Assembly (NCBI GenBank): GCA_947846985.1 | Contig: CANTUZ010000027.1 | Coordinates: 2,601,535 to 2,665,534, forward strand | Length of the DNA stretch: 64,000 nt | Direction: 5' to 3' | Source of the DNA: Fratercula arctica | Lineage: Eukaryota > Chordata > Aves > Charadriiformes > Alcidae | Part shown: in pieces, positions 39,235 through 52,270 of the stretch | Position numbering within the stretch: the stretch's first letter is position 1 | Layout: each line of letters starts with the position of its first letter | The notes under the pieces: model-generated | What the model was told of the DNA's origin: nothing | The model's input: the letters and a program-made list of their open reading frames with translations, nothing else | Databases searched by the model: none | Translations under genes and position numbers: made by a program

Positions 39235-40757
39235 GCAATCAGAACAACCCTTTTGATATCACAAGGCAGTCAGAGCCGGCCGTTTTTGACATCACGGCGC
39301 AGTCTTTGCCCCCCATTTAGTGACATCACAGGGCAGTCAGAGCCCGCCCCTCGTGACATCACAAGGCAGCCAGAGCCTTTCTTGGTGACACTATTGGGAA
39401 GTCAGATCCTGCCCACTTCTGACATCACGGGGCAGTCAGGAATCCCCTTGGTGACATCACAGGGCAGTCAGAGCCCGCCCTTGGTGACATCACAGGGCAG
39501 TCAGGTCCCGCCCTTGGTGACATCAAAGGGCAGCCAGGAAACCCCGTTGGTAACATCACGGGGCAGTCAGAGTACGCCCATCGTGACACCACGGGTCACT
39601 CAAGCCACCCATTTGTGAAATCACAGGGCAGTCAGAGATCCCCCCTTTGTGACATGCGTGGCAGTCAGAGCCCCCCATTGTGAAACCACGGGGCAGTCAG
39701 AACCCCCTTGGTGACGCCACGGGGCAGTCAGAGCGCCATTTTAACATCACGGGGCAGTCAGAACCCCCCTTGTGACATCACAGGGCAGTCAGAACCCCAC
39801 CTTCGTTACATCACAGGGCAGTCAGAGCCTGCCCCTTGTGAAATCACGGGGCAGTCAGCAACCCTCTCGGTGACATCAAAGGGCAGTCAAAGCCAGCCTT
39901 TGTGACATCACGTGGGCAGTCAGATCCCGCCCTTTGTGACACCACGGGGCAGTTAGAACCCCTTTTTGACACCACCGGGAAGTCAGAGGTTGCCTTTTGG
40001 GACATCACAGGGCAGTCAGAGCCACCCTTGCTGAAATCACAGGGCAGTCAGAGACGCCCTTGGTGACAGCATGGGTCAAGTCAGAGCCCTCCTTTGTGAC
40101 ATCACAGGGCAGTCAGACCCTGCCCTCTCTGACACCACAGGGCATTCAGAGCCAACCCTTTGTGACTCACAAGGCAGTCAGAGCCTTGCCTTGGTGACAT
40201 CAAAGGGCAGTCAGAAACCTCTTTGTGACATCACAGGGCAGTCAGAGTACGCCCATTGTGACATCACGGGGCAGTCAGAGCCCGCTCTTTGTGACACCAC
40301 GGGTCACTCAGAGCCCCCATTTGTGACATCACAGGACAGTCAGAGCCCGCCCTTGGTGACATCACAAGGCAGCCAGAGCCTTTCCTTGTGACACCATTGG
40401 GAAGTCAGATCCTGCCCCCTTGTGACATCATGGGGCAGTCAGGAATCCCCTTGGTGACATCACAGGGCAATCAGAGCCCGCCTTGGTGACACAACGGGAC
40501 AGTCAGAGCCCCGCTTTGTGACATCAAAGGGCAGTCAGAACCCCACCTTGGTGACATCACAGGGCAGTCAGAAACCCCTTTGGTGACATCAGAAGGCAGT
40601 CAGAGCCCCCTCTTTGTGACACGACGGGGCAGTCAGAGAACCCCCTTGATCACATCACAGGGCAGTCAGAGCCCCCTTTCTGACCATCACAGGGCATTCA
40701 GAAACCCCCTTTTTTACATCACAGGGCAGTCAGAGCCCACCTTGGTGACATCACAGG
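39235..40757 (+). repeat. HOR unit H22, 47-monomer type, noisy
   Basis: Short unit of 1,523 bp without m8-m20 and m26. It contains scattered single-base indels throughout, including a damaged m27 (GACATGCGTGGCAG near 39,650). m44 ends in CATCAAAGG instead of CATAACGTGG near 40,196-40,206. Confidence 0.88.
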
Positions 40758-43070
40758 GCAATCAGAACCAACCCTTTTTGATATCACAAGGCGTCAGAGC
40801 CGGTCCGTTTTTGGACAATCACGGCGCAGTCTTTGCCCCCATTAGTGACATCACAGGCAGTCAGAGCCCGCCCTTCGTGACATCACAAGGCAGCCAGAGC
40901 CTTTCTGTGTGACACTATTGGGAAGTCAGATCCTGCCCACTTCTGACATCATGGGGCAGTCAGAAATCCCCTTTTTTGACATCACAGGGCAGTCAGAGCC
41001 CGCCCTTTATGACATCAAGGGGCAGTCAGGGTCCCCCCTTGGTGACATCATGGGGCAGTCAGAGCCCCCCGTTTGTGAAATTGCGGCGCAGGCTGTGCCC
41101 CCCATTTCTGACATCACGGGGCAGTTGGAGACCCCCTTGGTGACATCACAGGGCAGTCAGAACCCCACCTTCGTTACATCACAGGGCAGTCAGAGCCTGC
41201 CCCTTGTGAAATCACGGGGCAGTCAGCAACCCTCTCGGTGACATCAAAGGGCAGTCAAAGCCAGCCTTTGTGACATCACGGGGCAGTCAGATCCCGCCCT
41301 TTGTGACACCACGGGGCAGTTAGAACCCCCTTTTTGACAGACCACCGGGAAGTCAGAGGTTGCCTTTTGGGACATCACAGGGCAGTCAGAGCCCACCCTT
41401 GCTGAAATCACAGGGCAAGTCAGAGACGCCCTTGGTGACAGCATGGGTCAGTCAGAGCCTCCTTTGTGACATCACAGGGCAGTCAGACCCTGCACTCTCT
41501 GACACCACAGGGCATTCAGGAGCCAACCCTTTGTGACATCACAGGCAGTCAGAGCCTGGCCTTGGTGACATAACGTGGCAGTCAGAAACCTCTTTGTGAC
41601 ATCACAGGGCAGTCAGAGTACGCCCATTGTGACATCACGGGGCAGTCAGAGCCCGCTCTTGGTGACACAACGGGTCACTCAGAGCCCCCCATTTGTGACA
41701 TCACAGGACAGTCAGAGCCCGCCCTTGGTGACATCACAAGGCAGCCAGAGCCTTTCCTTGTGACACCATTGGGAAGTCAGATCCCGCCCCCTTGTGACAT
41801 CAAGGGGCAGTCAGAGCCCCCCGTTTGTGACATCACGGCGCAGGCTGTGCCCCCCATTTCTGACATCACGGGACAGTTGGAGACCCCCTTTGTGACACCA
41901 GGGGGCAGTCAGAGAAGCCCCTTGGTGACATCACAGGGCAGTCAGAACAACCCTTTGTGACATCACGGGCAGTCAGAAGCCCCCCTTTTTGACATCACAG
42001 GGCAGTCACAGCCCGCCCTTCGTGACATCACAGGGCAGCCAGAGCCTTTCTTTGTGACACCATTGGGAAGTCAGATCCTGCCCCCTTGTGACATCAAGGG
42101 GCAGTCAAAGCCCGGCTTTGTGACATCAAAGGGCAGTCAGAAACCCCGTTGGTGACATCACAGGGCAGTCAGGTCCCGCCCTTTGTGACATCAAAGGGCA
42201 GTCAGGAAACCCCGTTGGTCATCATCACGGGGCAGTCAGAGTACGCCCATCGTGACACCACGGGTCACTCAGAGCCCCCATTTGTGACATCACAGGACAG
42301 TCAGAGACAAACTTTGTGAAATCACAGGGCCGTCAGAGATCCCCCCTTTGTGACATGACGTGGCAGTCAGAGCCCCCCCTTGTGAAACCAAGGGGCAGTC
42401 AGAAACCCCTTGGTGACGCCACGGGGCAGTCAGAGCGCCATTTTAACATCACGGGGCAGTCAGAACCCCCCTTGGTGACATCACAGGGCAGTCAGAACCC
42501 CACCTTCGTTACATCACAGGGCAGGTCAGAGCCTGCCCTTGTGAATCACGGGGCAGTCAGCAACCCTCTCGTGACATCAAGGGCAGTCAAAGCCAGCCTT
42601 GGTGACATCACGGGGCAGTCAGATCCCGCCATTTGTGACACCACGGGGCAGTTAGAACCCCCTTTTTGACACCACCGGGAAGTCAGAGGTGGCCTTTTGG
42701 GACATCACAGGACAGTCAGAGCCCGCCCTTGGTGACATCACAAGGCAGCCAGAGCCTTTCCTTGTGACACCATTGGGAAGTCAGATCCCGTCCCCTTGTG
42801 ACATCATGGGGCAGTCAGGAATCCCCTTGGTGACATCACAGGGCAATCAGAGCCCGCCCTTGGTGACACAACGGGACAGTCAGAAACCCCTTTGGTGACA
42901 TCAGAAGGCAGTCAGAGCCCCCTCTTTGTGACATCACGGGGCAGTCAGAGAACCCCCTTGATCACATCACAGGGCAGTCAGAGCCCCCCTTTCTTACATC
43001 ACAGGGCATTCAGAAACCCCCTTTTTTACATCACAGGGCAGTCAGAGCCCACCCTTGGTGACATCATGGG
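40758..43070 (+). repeat. HOR unit H23, heavily rearranged composite
   Basis: This 2,313 bp interval has four rearrangements. m12 is joined to the m31 tail and then m32 at about 41,120-41,165. m51 is joined to m10 at about 41,785-41,830. m38 is joined to m49 at about 42,701-42,720. m54-m55 are missing near 42,872. Counting the losses gives about 71 monomers, which fits the length. Its m1 is preceded by CACAGGGCAATC rather than the usual CATGGGGCAATC. Confidence 0.84.
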
Positions 43071-45055
43071 GCAATCAGAACCAACCCTTTTTGATATCAC
43101 AAGGCAGTCAGAGCCGACCGTTTTTGACATCATGGCGCAGTCTTTGCCCCCCATTAGTGACATCACAGGGCAGTCAGAGCCCGCCCTTCGTGACATCACA
43201 AGGCAGCCAGAGCCTTTCTTTGTGACACTATTGGGAGTCAGATCCTGCCCACTTCTGACATCACGGGGCAGTCAGAAATCCCCTTGGTGACATCACAGGC
43301 AGTCAGAGCCCGCCCTTTGTGACATCAAGGGGCAGTCAGGGTCCCCCCTTGGTGACATCATGGGGCAGTCAGAGCCCCCAATTTGTGACATCACGGTGCA
43401 GGCTGTGCCCCCCATTTCTGCATCACGGGACAGTTGGAGACCCCCTTTGTGACACCAGGGGCAGTCAGAGAAGCCCCTTGGTGACATCACAGGGCAGTCA
43501 GAACCAACCCTTTGTGACATCACGGGGCAGTCAGAGAGCCCCCCTTTTTGACATCACAGGGCAGTCACAGCCCGCCCTTCGTTGACATCACAGGGCAGCC
43601 AGAGCCTTTCTTTGTGACACCATTGGGAAGTCCAGATCCTGCCCCCTTGTGACATCAAGGGGCAGTCAAAGCCCGGCTTTGTGACATCAAGGGGCAGTCA
43701 AAGCCCGGCTTTGTGACATCAAAGGGCAGTCAGAGCCCGCCCTTGGTGACATCACAGGGGCAGTCAGGTCCCGCCCTTGCCTGACATCAAAGGGCAGTCA
43801 GAAAGCCCCGTTGGTCCACATCACGGGGCAGTCAGAGTACGCCCATCGTGACACCACGGGTCACTCAGAGCCCCCATTTGTGACATCACAGGACAGTCAG
43901 AGACAAACTTTGTGAATCACAGGGCAGTCAGAGATCCCCCCCTTTTGTGACATGACGTGGCAGTCAGAGCCCCCCATTGTGAAACCACGGGGCAGTCAGA
44001 AACCCCTTGGTGACGCCACGGGGCGTCAGAGCGCCATTTTAACATACGGGGCAGTCAGAGAAGCCCCTTGGTGACATCACAGGGCAGTCAGAACCCCACC
44101 TTCGTTACATCACAGGGCAGTCAGAGCCTGCCCCTTGTGAAATCACGGGGCAGTCAGCAACCCTCTCGGTGACATCAAAGGGCAGTCAAAGCCAGCCTTT
44201 GTGACATCACGGGCAGTCAGATCCCGCCCTTTGTGGACACCACGGGGCAGTTAGAACCCCCTTTTTGACACCACCGGGAAGTCAGAGGTTGCCTTTTGGG
44301 ACATCACAGGGCAGTCAGAGCCCACCCTTGCTGAAATCACAGGGCAGTCAGAGACGCCCTTGGTGACAGCATGGGTCAGTCAGAGCCCTCCTTTGTGACA
44401 TCACAGGGCAGTCAGACCCTGCCCTCTCTGACACCACAGGGCATTCAGAGCCAACCCTTTGTGACATCACAAGGCAGTCAGAGCCTGGCCTTGGTGACAT
44501 AACGTGGCAGTCAGAAACCTCTTTGTGACATCACAGGGCAGTCAGAGTACGCCCATTGTGACATCACGGGGCAGTCAGAGCCCGCTCTTTGTGACACCAC
44601 GGGTCACTCAGAGCCCCCATTTGTGACATCACAGGACAGGCAGAGCCCGCCCTTGGTGACATCACAAGGCAGCCAGAGCTTTCCTTGTGACACCATTGGG
44701 AAGTCAGATCCCGCCCCCTTGTGACATCATGGGGCAGTCAGGAATCCCCTTGGTGACATCACAGGGCAATCAGAGCCCGCCCTTGGTGACACAACGGGAC
44801 AGTCAGAGCCCCGCTTTGTGACATCAAAGGGCAGTCAGACCCCGCCCTTGGTGACATCACAGGGCAGTCAGAAACCCCTTTTTGATATCAGAAGGCAGTC
44901 AGAGCCCCTCTTTGTGACCGACGGGGCAGTCAGAGAACCCCCTTGATCACATCACAGGGCAGTCAGAGCCCCCCCTTCTGACATCACAGGCATTCAGAAC
45001 CCCCTTTTTTACATCACAGGGCAGTCAGAGCAACCCACCCTTGGTGACATCATGG
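43071..45055 (+). repeat. HOR unit H24, 61-monomer type
   Basis: Full-length unit of 1,985 bp that opens the long-unit domain on the right. m10 is the CACGGTGCAGG form. m31 is replaced by m13 sequence (AGAGAAGCCCCTTGG) near 44,050-44,080. Confidence 0.9.
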
Positions 45056-47034
45056 GCAATCAGAACAACCCTTTTTGATATCACAAGGCAGTCAGAGCCG
45101 TCCGTTTTGACATCACGGCGCAGTCTTTGCCCCCATTAGTGACATCACAGGGCAGTCAGAGCCCGCCCTTCGTGACATCACAAGGCAGGCAGAGCCTTTC
45201 TTTGTGACACTATTGGGAAGTCAGATCCTGCCCTCTTCGGACATCACGGGGCAGTCAGAAAGCCCCTTGGTGACATCACAGGGCAGTCAGAGCCCGCCCT
45301 TTGTGACATCAAGGGGCAGTCAGGGTCCCCCCTTGGTGACATCATGGGGCAGTCAGAGCCCCCGTTTGTGACATCACGGTGCAGGCTGTGCCCCCCATTT
45401 CTGACATCACGGGGCAGTTGGAGACCCCCTTTGTGACACCAGGGGGCAGTCAGAGAAGCCCCTTGGTGACATCACAGGGCAGTCAGAACCCACCCTTTGT
45501 GACATCACGGGGCAGTCAGAGCCCCCCTTTTTGACATCACAGGGCAGTCACAGCCCGCCCTTCGTGACATCACAGGGCAGCCAGAGCCTTTCGTTGTGAC
45601 ACCATTGGGAAGTCAGATCCTGCCCCCTTGTGACATCAAGGGGCAGTCAAAGGCCGGCTTTGTGACATCAAGGGGCAGTCAAAGCCCGGCTTTGTGACAT
45701 CAAATGGCAGTCAGAGCCCGCCCTTGGTGACATCACAGGGCAGTCAGGTCCCGCCCTTGCTGACATCAAAGGGCAGTCAGAAACCCCGTTGGTCACATCA
45801 CGGGGCAGTCAGAGTACGCCCATCGTGACACCACGGGTCACTCAGAGCCCCCATTTGTGACATCACAGGACAGTCAGAGACAAACTTTGTGAAATCACAG
45901 GGCAGTCAGAGATCCCCCCTTTGTGACATGACGTGGCAGTCAGAGCCCCCCATTGTGAAACCACGGGGCAGTCAGAAACCCCTTGGTGACGCCACGGGGC
46001 AGTCAGAGCGCCATTTTAACATCACGGGGCAGTCAGAACCCCCCTTGGTGACATCACAGGGCAGTCAGAACCCCACCTTCGTTACATCACAGGGCAGTCA
46101 GAGCCTGCCCCTTGTGAAATCACGGGGCAGTCAGCAACCCTCTCGGTGACATCAAAGGGCAGTCAAAGCCAGCCTTTGTGACATCACGGGGCAGTCAGAT
46201 CCCGCCCTTTGTGACACCACGGGGCAGTTAGAACCCCCTTTTTGACACCACCGGGAAGTCAGAGGTTGCCTTTTGGGACATCACAGGGCAGTCAGAGCCC
46301 ACCCTTGCTGAAATCACAGGGCAGTCAGAGACGCCCTTGGTGACAGCATGGGTCAGTCAGAGCCCTCCTTTGTGACATCACAGGGCAGTCAGACCCTGCC
46401 CTCTCTGACACCACAGGGCATTCAGAGCCAACCCTTTGTGACATCACAAGGCAGTCAGAGCCTGGCCTTGGTGACATAACGTGGCAGTCAGAAACCTCTT
46501 TGTGACATCACAGGGCAGTCAGAGTACGCCCATTGTGACATCACGGGGCAGTCAGAGCCCGCTCTTTGTGACACCACGGGTCACTCAGAGCCCCCATTTG
46601 TGACATCACAGGACAGTCAGAGCCCGCCCTTGGTGACATCACAAGGCAGCCAGAGCCTTTCCTTGTGACACCATTGGGAAGTCAGATCCCGCCCCCTTGT
46701 GACATCATGGGGCAGTCAGGAACCCCCTTGGTGACATCACAGGGCAGTCAGAGCCCGCCCTTGGTGACAAAAGGGACAGTCAGAGCCCCGCTTGTGACAT
46801 CAAAGGGAAGTCAGACCCCGCCCTTGGTGACATCACAGGGCAGTCAGAAACCCCTTTGGTACATCAGAAGGCAGTCAGAGCCCCCTCTTTGTGACACGAC
46901 GGTGGCAGTCAAGAGAACCCCCTTGATCACATCACAGGGCAGTCAGAGCCCCCCTTTCTGACATCACAGGGCATTCAGAAACCCCCTTTTTTACATCACA
47001 GGGCAGTCAGAGCCCACCCTTGGGACATCATGGG
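45056..47034 (+). repeat. HOR unit H25, 61-monomer type
   Basis: Full-length unit of 1,979 bp. The first 200 bases are noisy; 45,250-46,740 is essentially clean. m10 is the CACGGTGCAGG form. Confidence 0.91.
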
Positions 47035-49023
47035 GCAATCAGAACCAACCCTTTTTGATATCACAAGGCAGTCAGAGCCGTCGTTTTGACATCACAGGGC
47101 AGTCAGTCTTTGCCCCCCATTAGTGACATCACAGGGCAGTCAGAGCCCGCCCTTCGTGACATCACAAGGCAGCCAGAGCCTTTCTTTGTGACACTATTGG
47201 GAAGTCAGATCCTGCCCACTTCTGACATCACGGGGCAGTCAGAAATCCCCTTGGTGACATCACAGGGCAGTCAGAGCCCGCCCTTTGTGACATCAAGGGG
47301 CAGTCAGGGTCCCCCCTTGGTGACATCATGGGGCAGTCAGAGCCCCCCGTTTGTGACATCACGGTGCAGGCTGTGCCCCCCATTTCTGACATCACGGGGC
47401 AGTTGGAGACCCCCTTTGTGACACCAGGGGGCAGTCAGAGAAGCCCCTTGGTGACATCACAGGGCAGTCAGAACCAACCCTTTGTGACATCACGGGGCAG
47501 TCAGAGCCCCCCTTTTTGACATCACAGGGCAGTCACAGCCCGCCCTTCGTGACATCACAGGGCAGCCAGAGCCTTTCTTTGTGACACCATTGGGAAGTCA
47601 GATCCTGCCCCCTTGTGACATCAAGGGGCAGTCAAAGCCCGGCTTTGTGACATCAAGGGGCAGTCAAAGCCCGGCTTTGTGACATCAAAGGGCAGTCAGA
47701 GCCCGCCCTTGGTGACATCACAGGGCAGTCAGGTCCCGCCCTTGGTGACATCAAAGGGCAGTCAGAAACCCCGTTGGTCACATCACGGGGCAGTCAGAGT
47801 ACGCCCATCGTGACACCACGGGTCACTCAGAGCCCCCATTTGTGACATCACAGGACAGTCAGAGACAAACTTTGTGAAATCACAGGGCAGTCAGAGATCC
47901 CCCCTTTGTGACATGACGTGGCAGTCAGAGCCCCCCATTGTGAAACCACGGGGCAGTCAGAAACCCCTTGGTGACGCCACGGGGCAGTCAGAGCGCCATT
48001 TTAACATCACGGGGCAGTCAGAACCCCCCTTGGTGACATCACAGGGCAGTCAGAACCCCACCTTCGTTACATCACAGGGCAGTCAGAGCCTGCCCCTTGT
48101 GAAATCACGGGGCAGTCAGCAACCCTCTCGGTGACATCAAAGGGCAGTCAAAGCCAGCCTTTGTGACATCACGGGGCAGTCAGATCCCGCCCTTTGTGAC
48201 ACCACGGGGCAGTTAGAACCCCCTTTTTGACACCACCGGGAAGTCAGAGGTTGCCTTTTGGGACATCACAGGGCAGTCAGAGCCCACCCTTGCTGAAATC
48301 ACAGGGCAGTCAGAGACGCCCTTGGTGACAGCATGGGTCAGTCAGAGCCCTCCTTTGTGACATCACAGGGCAGTCAGACCCTGCCCTCTCTGACACCACA
48401 GGGCATTCAGAGCCAACCCTTTGTGACATCACAAGGCAGTCAGAGCCTGGCCTTGGTGACATAACGTGGCAGTCAGAAACCTCTTTGTGACATCACAGGG
48501 CAGTCAGAGTACGCCCATTGTGACATCACGGGGCAGTCAGAGCCCGCTCTTTGTGACACCACGGGTCACTCAGAGCCCCCATTTGTGACATCACAGGACA
48601 GTCAGAGCCCGCCCTTGGTGACATCACAAGGCAGCCAGAGCCTTTCCTTGTGACACCATTGGGAAGTCAGATCCCGCCCCCTTGTGACATCATGGGGCAG
48701 TCAGGAATCCCCTGGTGACATCACAGGGCAATCAGAGCCCGCCCTTGGTGACACAACGGGACAGTCAGAGCCCCGCTTTGTGACATCAAAGGGCAGTCAG
48801 ACCCCCGCCCTTGGTGACATCCACGGGCAGTCAGAAACCCCTTTGGTGACATCAGAAGGCAGTCAGAGCCCCCTCTTTGTGACACGACGGGGCAGTCAGA
48901 GAACCCCCTTGATCACATCACAGGGCAGTCAGAGCCCCCCTTTCTGACATCACAGGGCATTCAGGAAACCCCCTTTTTTACATCACAGGGCAGTCAGAGG
49001 CCCCCCCTTGGTGACATCATGGG
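47035..49023 (+). repeat. HOR unit H26, 61-monomer type
   Basis: Full-length unit of 1,989 bp, clean between about 47,110 and 48,700. The m2/m3 joint near 47,085-47,110 is altered: CATCACAGGGCAGTCAGTC in place of CATCACGGCGCAGTC. Confidence 0.91.
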
Positions 49024-50552
49024 GCAATCAGAACCAACCCTTTTTGATATCACAAGGCAGTCAGAGCCGTCCGTTTTGACATCACGGCGCAGTCTTTGCC
49101 CCCCATTAGTGACATCACAGGGCAGTCAGAGCCCGCCCTTCGTGACATCACAAGGCAGCCAGAGCCTTTCTTTGTGACACTATTGGGAAGTCAGATCCTG
49201 CCCACTTCTGACATCACGGGGCAGTCAGAAACCCCTTGGTGACATCACAGGGCAGTCAGAGCCCGCCCTTGGTGACATCACAGGGCAGTCAGGTCCCGCC
49301 CTTGGTGACATCAAAGGGCAGTCAGAAACCCCGTTGGTCACATCACGGGGCAGTCAGAGTACGCCCATCGTGACACCACGGGTCACTCAGAGCCCCCATT
49401 TGTGACATCACAGGGGGCAGTCAGAGATCCCCCCTTTGTGACATGACGTGGCAGTCAGAGCCCCCCATTGTGAAACCACGGGGCAGTCAGAAACCCCTTG
49501 GTGACGCCACGGGGCAGTCAGAGCGCCATTTTAACATCACGGGGCAGTCAGAACCCCCCTTGGTGACATCACAGGGCAGTCAGAACCCCACCTTCGTTAC
49601 ATCACAGGGCAGTCAGAGCCTGCCTTTGTGACATCACGGGGCAGTCAGCAACCCTCTCTGGTGACATCAAAGGGCGTCAAAGCCAGCCTTTGTGACATCA
49701 CGGGGCAGTCAGATCCCGCCCTTTGTGACACCACGGGGCAGTTAGAACCCCCTTTTTGACACCACCGGGAAGTCAGAGGTTGCCTTTTGGGACATCACAG
49801 GGCAGTCAGAGCCCACCCTTGCTGAAATCACAGGGCAGTCAGAGACGCCCTCGGTGACAGCATGGGTCAGTCAGAGCCCTCCTTGTGACATCACAGGGCA
49901 GTCAGACCCTGCACTCTCTGACACCACAGGGCATTCAGAGCCACCCTTTGTGACATCACAAGGCAGTCAGAGCCTGGCCTTGGTGACATAACGTGGCAGT
50001 CAGAAACCTCTTTGTGACATCACAGGGCAGTCAGAGTACGCCCATTGTGACATCACGGGCAGTCAGAGGCCCGCTCTTTGTGACACCACGGGTCACTCAG
50101 AGCCCCCATTTGTGACATCACAGGACAGTCAGAGCCCGCCCTTGGTCACATCACAAGGCAGCCCAGAGCCTTTCCTTGTGACACCATTGGGAAGTCAGAT
50201 CCCGCCCCCTTGTGACACTCATGGGGCAGTCAGGAATCCCCTTGGTGACATCACAGGGCCATCAGAGCCCGCCCTTGGTGACACAACGGGACAGTCAGAG
50301 CCCCGCTTTGTGACATCAAAGGGCAGTCAGACCCCGCCCTTGGTGACATCACAGGGCAGTCAGAGCCCGCCCTTCGTGACATCAGAAGGCAGTCAGAGCC
50401 CCCCCTTTGTGACACGACGGGGCAGTCAGAGAACCCCCTTGATCACATCACAGGGCAGTCAGAGCCCCCCTTTCTGACATCACAGGGCATTCAAGAACCC
50501 CCTTTTTCACATCACAGGGCAGTCAGAAGCCCACCCTTGGTGACATCATGGG
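49024..50552 (+). repeat. HOR unit H27, 47-monomer type
   Basis: Short unit of 1,529 bp lacking m8-m20 and m26, standing alone among long units. It has single-base indels after about 49,620. Confidence 0.9.
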
Positions 50553-52270
50553 GCAATCAGAACCAACCCTTTTTGATATCACAGGCAGTCAGAGCCGTCC
50601 GTTTTTGACATCACGGCGCAGTCTTTGCCCCCCATTAGTGACATCACAGGGCAGTCAGAGAAGCCCCTTGGTGACATCACAAGGCAGCCAGAGCCTTTCT
50701 TTGTGACACTATTGGGAAGTCAGATCCTGCCCACTTCTGACATCACGGGGCAGTCAGGAATCCCCTTGGTGACATCACAGGGCAGTCAGAGCCCGCCCTT
50801 TGTGACATCAAGGGGCAGTCCAGGGTCCCCCCTTGGTGACATCATGGGGGCAGTCAGAGCCCCCCGTTGTGACATCACGGTGCAGGCTGTGCCCCCCATT
50901 TCTGACATCACGGGACAGTTGGAGACCCCCTTTGTGACACCAGGGGGCAGTCAGAGAAGCCCCTTGGTGACATCACAGGGCAGTCAGAACCAACCTTTGT
51001 GACACCAAGGGGCAATCAGAGAAGCCCCTTGGTGACATCACAGGGCAGTCAGAAACCACCTTGGTGACATCACGGGGCAGTCAGAGCCCCCCTTTTTGAC
51101 ATCACAGGGCAGTCACAGCCGCCCTTCGTGACATCACAGGGCAGCCAGAGCCTTTCTTTGTGACACCATTGGAAGTCAGATCTGCCCCCTTGTGACATCA
51201 AGGGGCAGTCAAAGCCCGGCTTTGTGGACATCAAGGGTGCAGTCAAAGCCCGGCTTTGTGACATCAAAGGGCAGTCAGAGCCCGCCCTTGGTGACATCAC
51301 AGGGCAGTCAGGTCCCGCCCTTGGTGACACCAAGGGGCAGTCAGAACCCCCGTTGGTCACATCACGGGGCAGCAGAGTACGCCCATCGTGACACCACGGG
51401 TCACTCAGAGCCCCCATTTGGACCATCACAGGACAGTCAGAGACAACTTTGTGAAATCACAGGCAGTCAGAGATCCCCCCTTTGTGACATGACGTGGCAG
51501 TCAGAGCCCCCCATTGTGAAAACCACGGGGCAGTCAGAAACCCCTTGGTGACGCCACGGGGCAGTCAGAGCGCCATTTTAACATCACGGGGCAGTCAGAA
51601 CCCCCTTGGTGACATCACAGGGCAGTCAGAACCCCACCTTCGTTACATCACAGGGCATCAGAGCCTTCCCCTTGTGAAATCACGGGGCAGTCAGCAACCC
51701 TCTCGGTGACATCAAAGGGCAGTCAAAGCCAGCCTTTGTGACATCACGGGGCAGTCAGATCCCGCCCTTTGTGACACCACGGGGCAGTTAGAACCCCCTT
51801 TTTGACACCACCGGGAAGTCAGAGGTTGCCTTTTGGGACATCACAGGACAGTCAGAGGCCGCCCTTGGTGACATCACAAGGCAGCCAGAGCCTTTCCTTG
51901 TGACACCATTGGGAAGTCAGATCCCGCCCCCTTGTGACATCATGGGGCAGTCAGGAATCCCCTTGGTGACATCACAGGGCAATCAGAGCCCGCCCTTGGT
52001 GACACAACGGGACAGTCAGAGCCCCGCTTTGTGACATCAAAGGGCAGTCAGACCCCGCCCTTGGTGACATCACAGGGCAGTCAGAAACCCCTTTGGTGAC
52101 ATCAGAAGGCAGTCAGAGCCCCCTCTTTGTGACACGACGGGGCAGTCAGAGAACCCCCTTGATCACATCACAGGGCAGTCCGAGCCCCCCTTTCTGACAT
52201 CACAGGGCATTCAGAAACCCCCTTTTTACATCACAGGGCAGTCAGAGCCCACCCTTGGTGACATCATGGG
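50553..52270 (+). repeat. HOR unit H28, 61-monomer type with deletion and small duplication
   Basis: Unit of 1,718 bp. It has the m38-to-m49 deletion joint near 51,837-51,855 and about two extra monomers near 50,990-51,065, where the m12-tail/m13 pair is repeated (GACACCAAGGGGCAATC, then AGAGAAGCCCC). m4 is replaced by m13 sequence at about 50,650-50,682. Confidence 0.87.
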
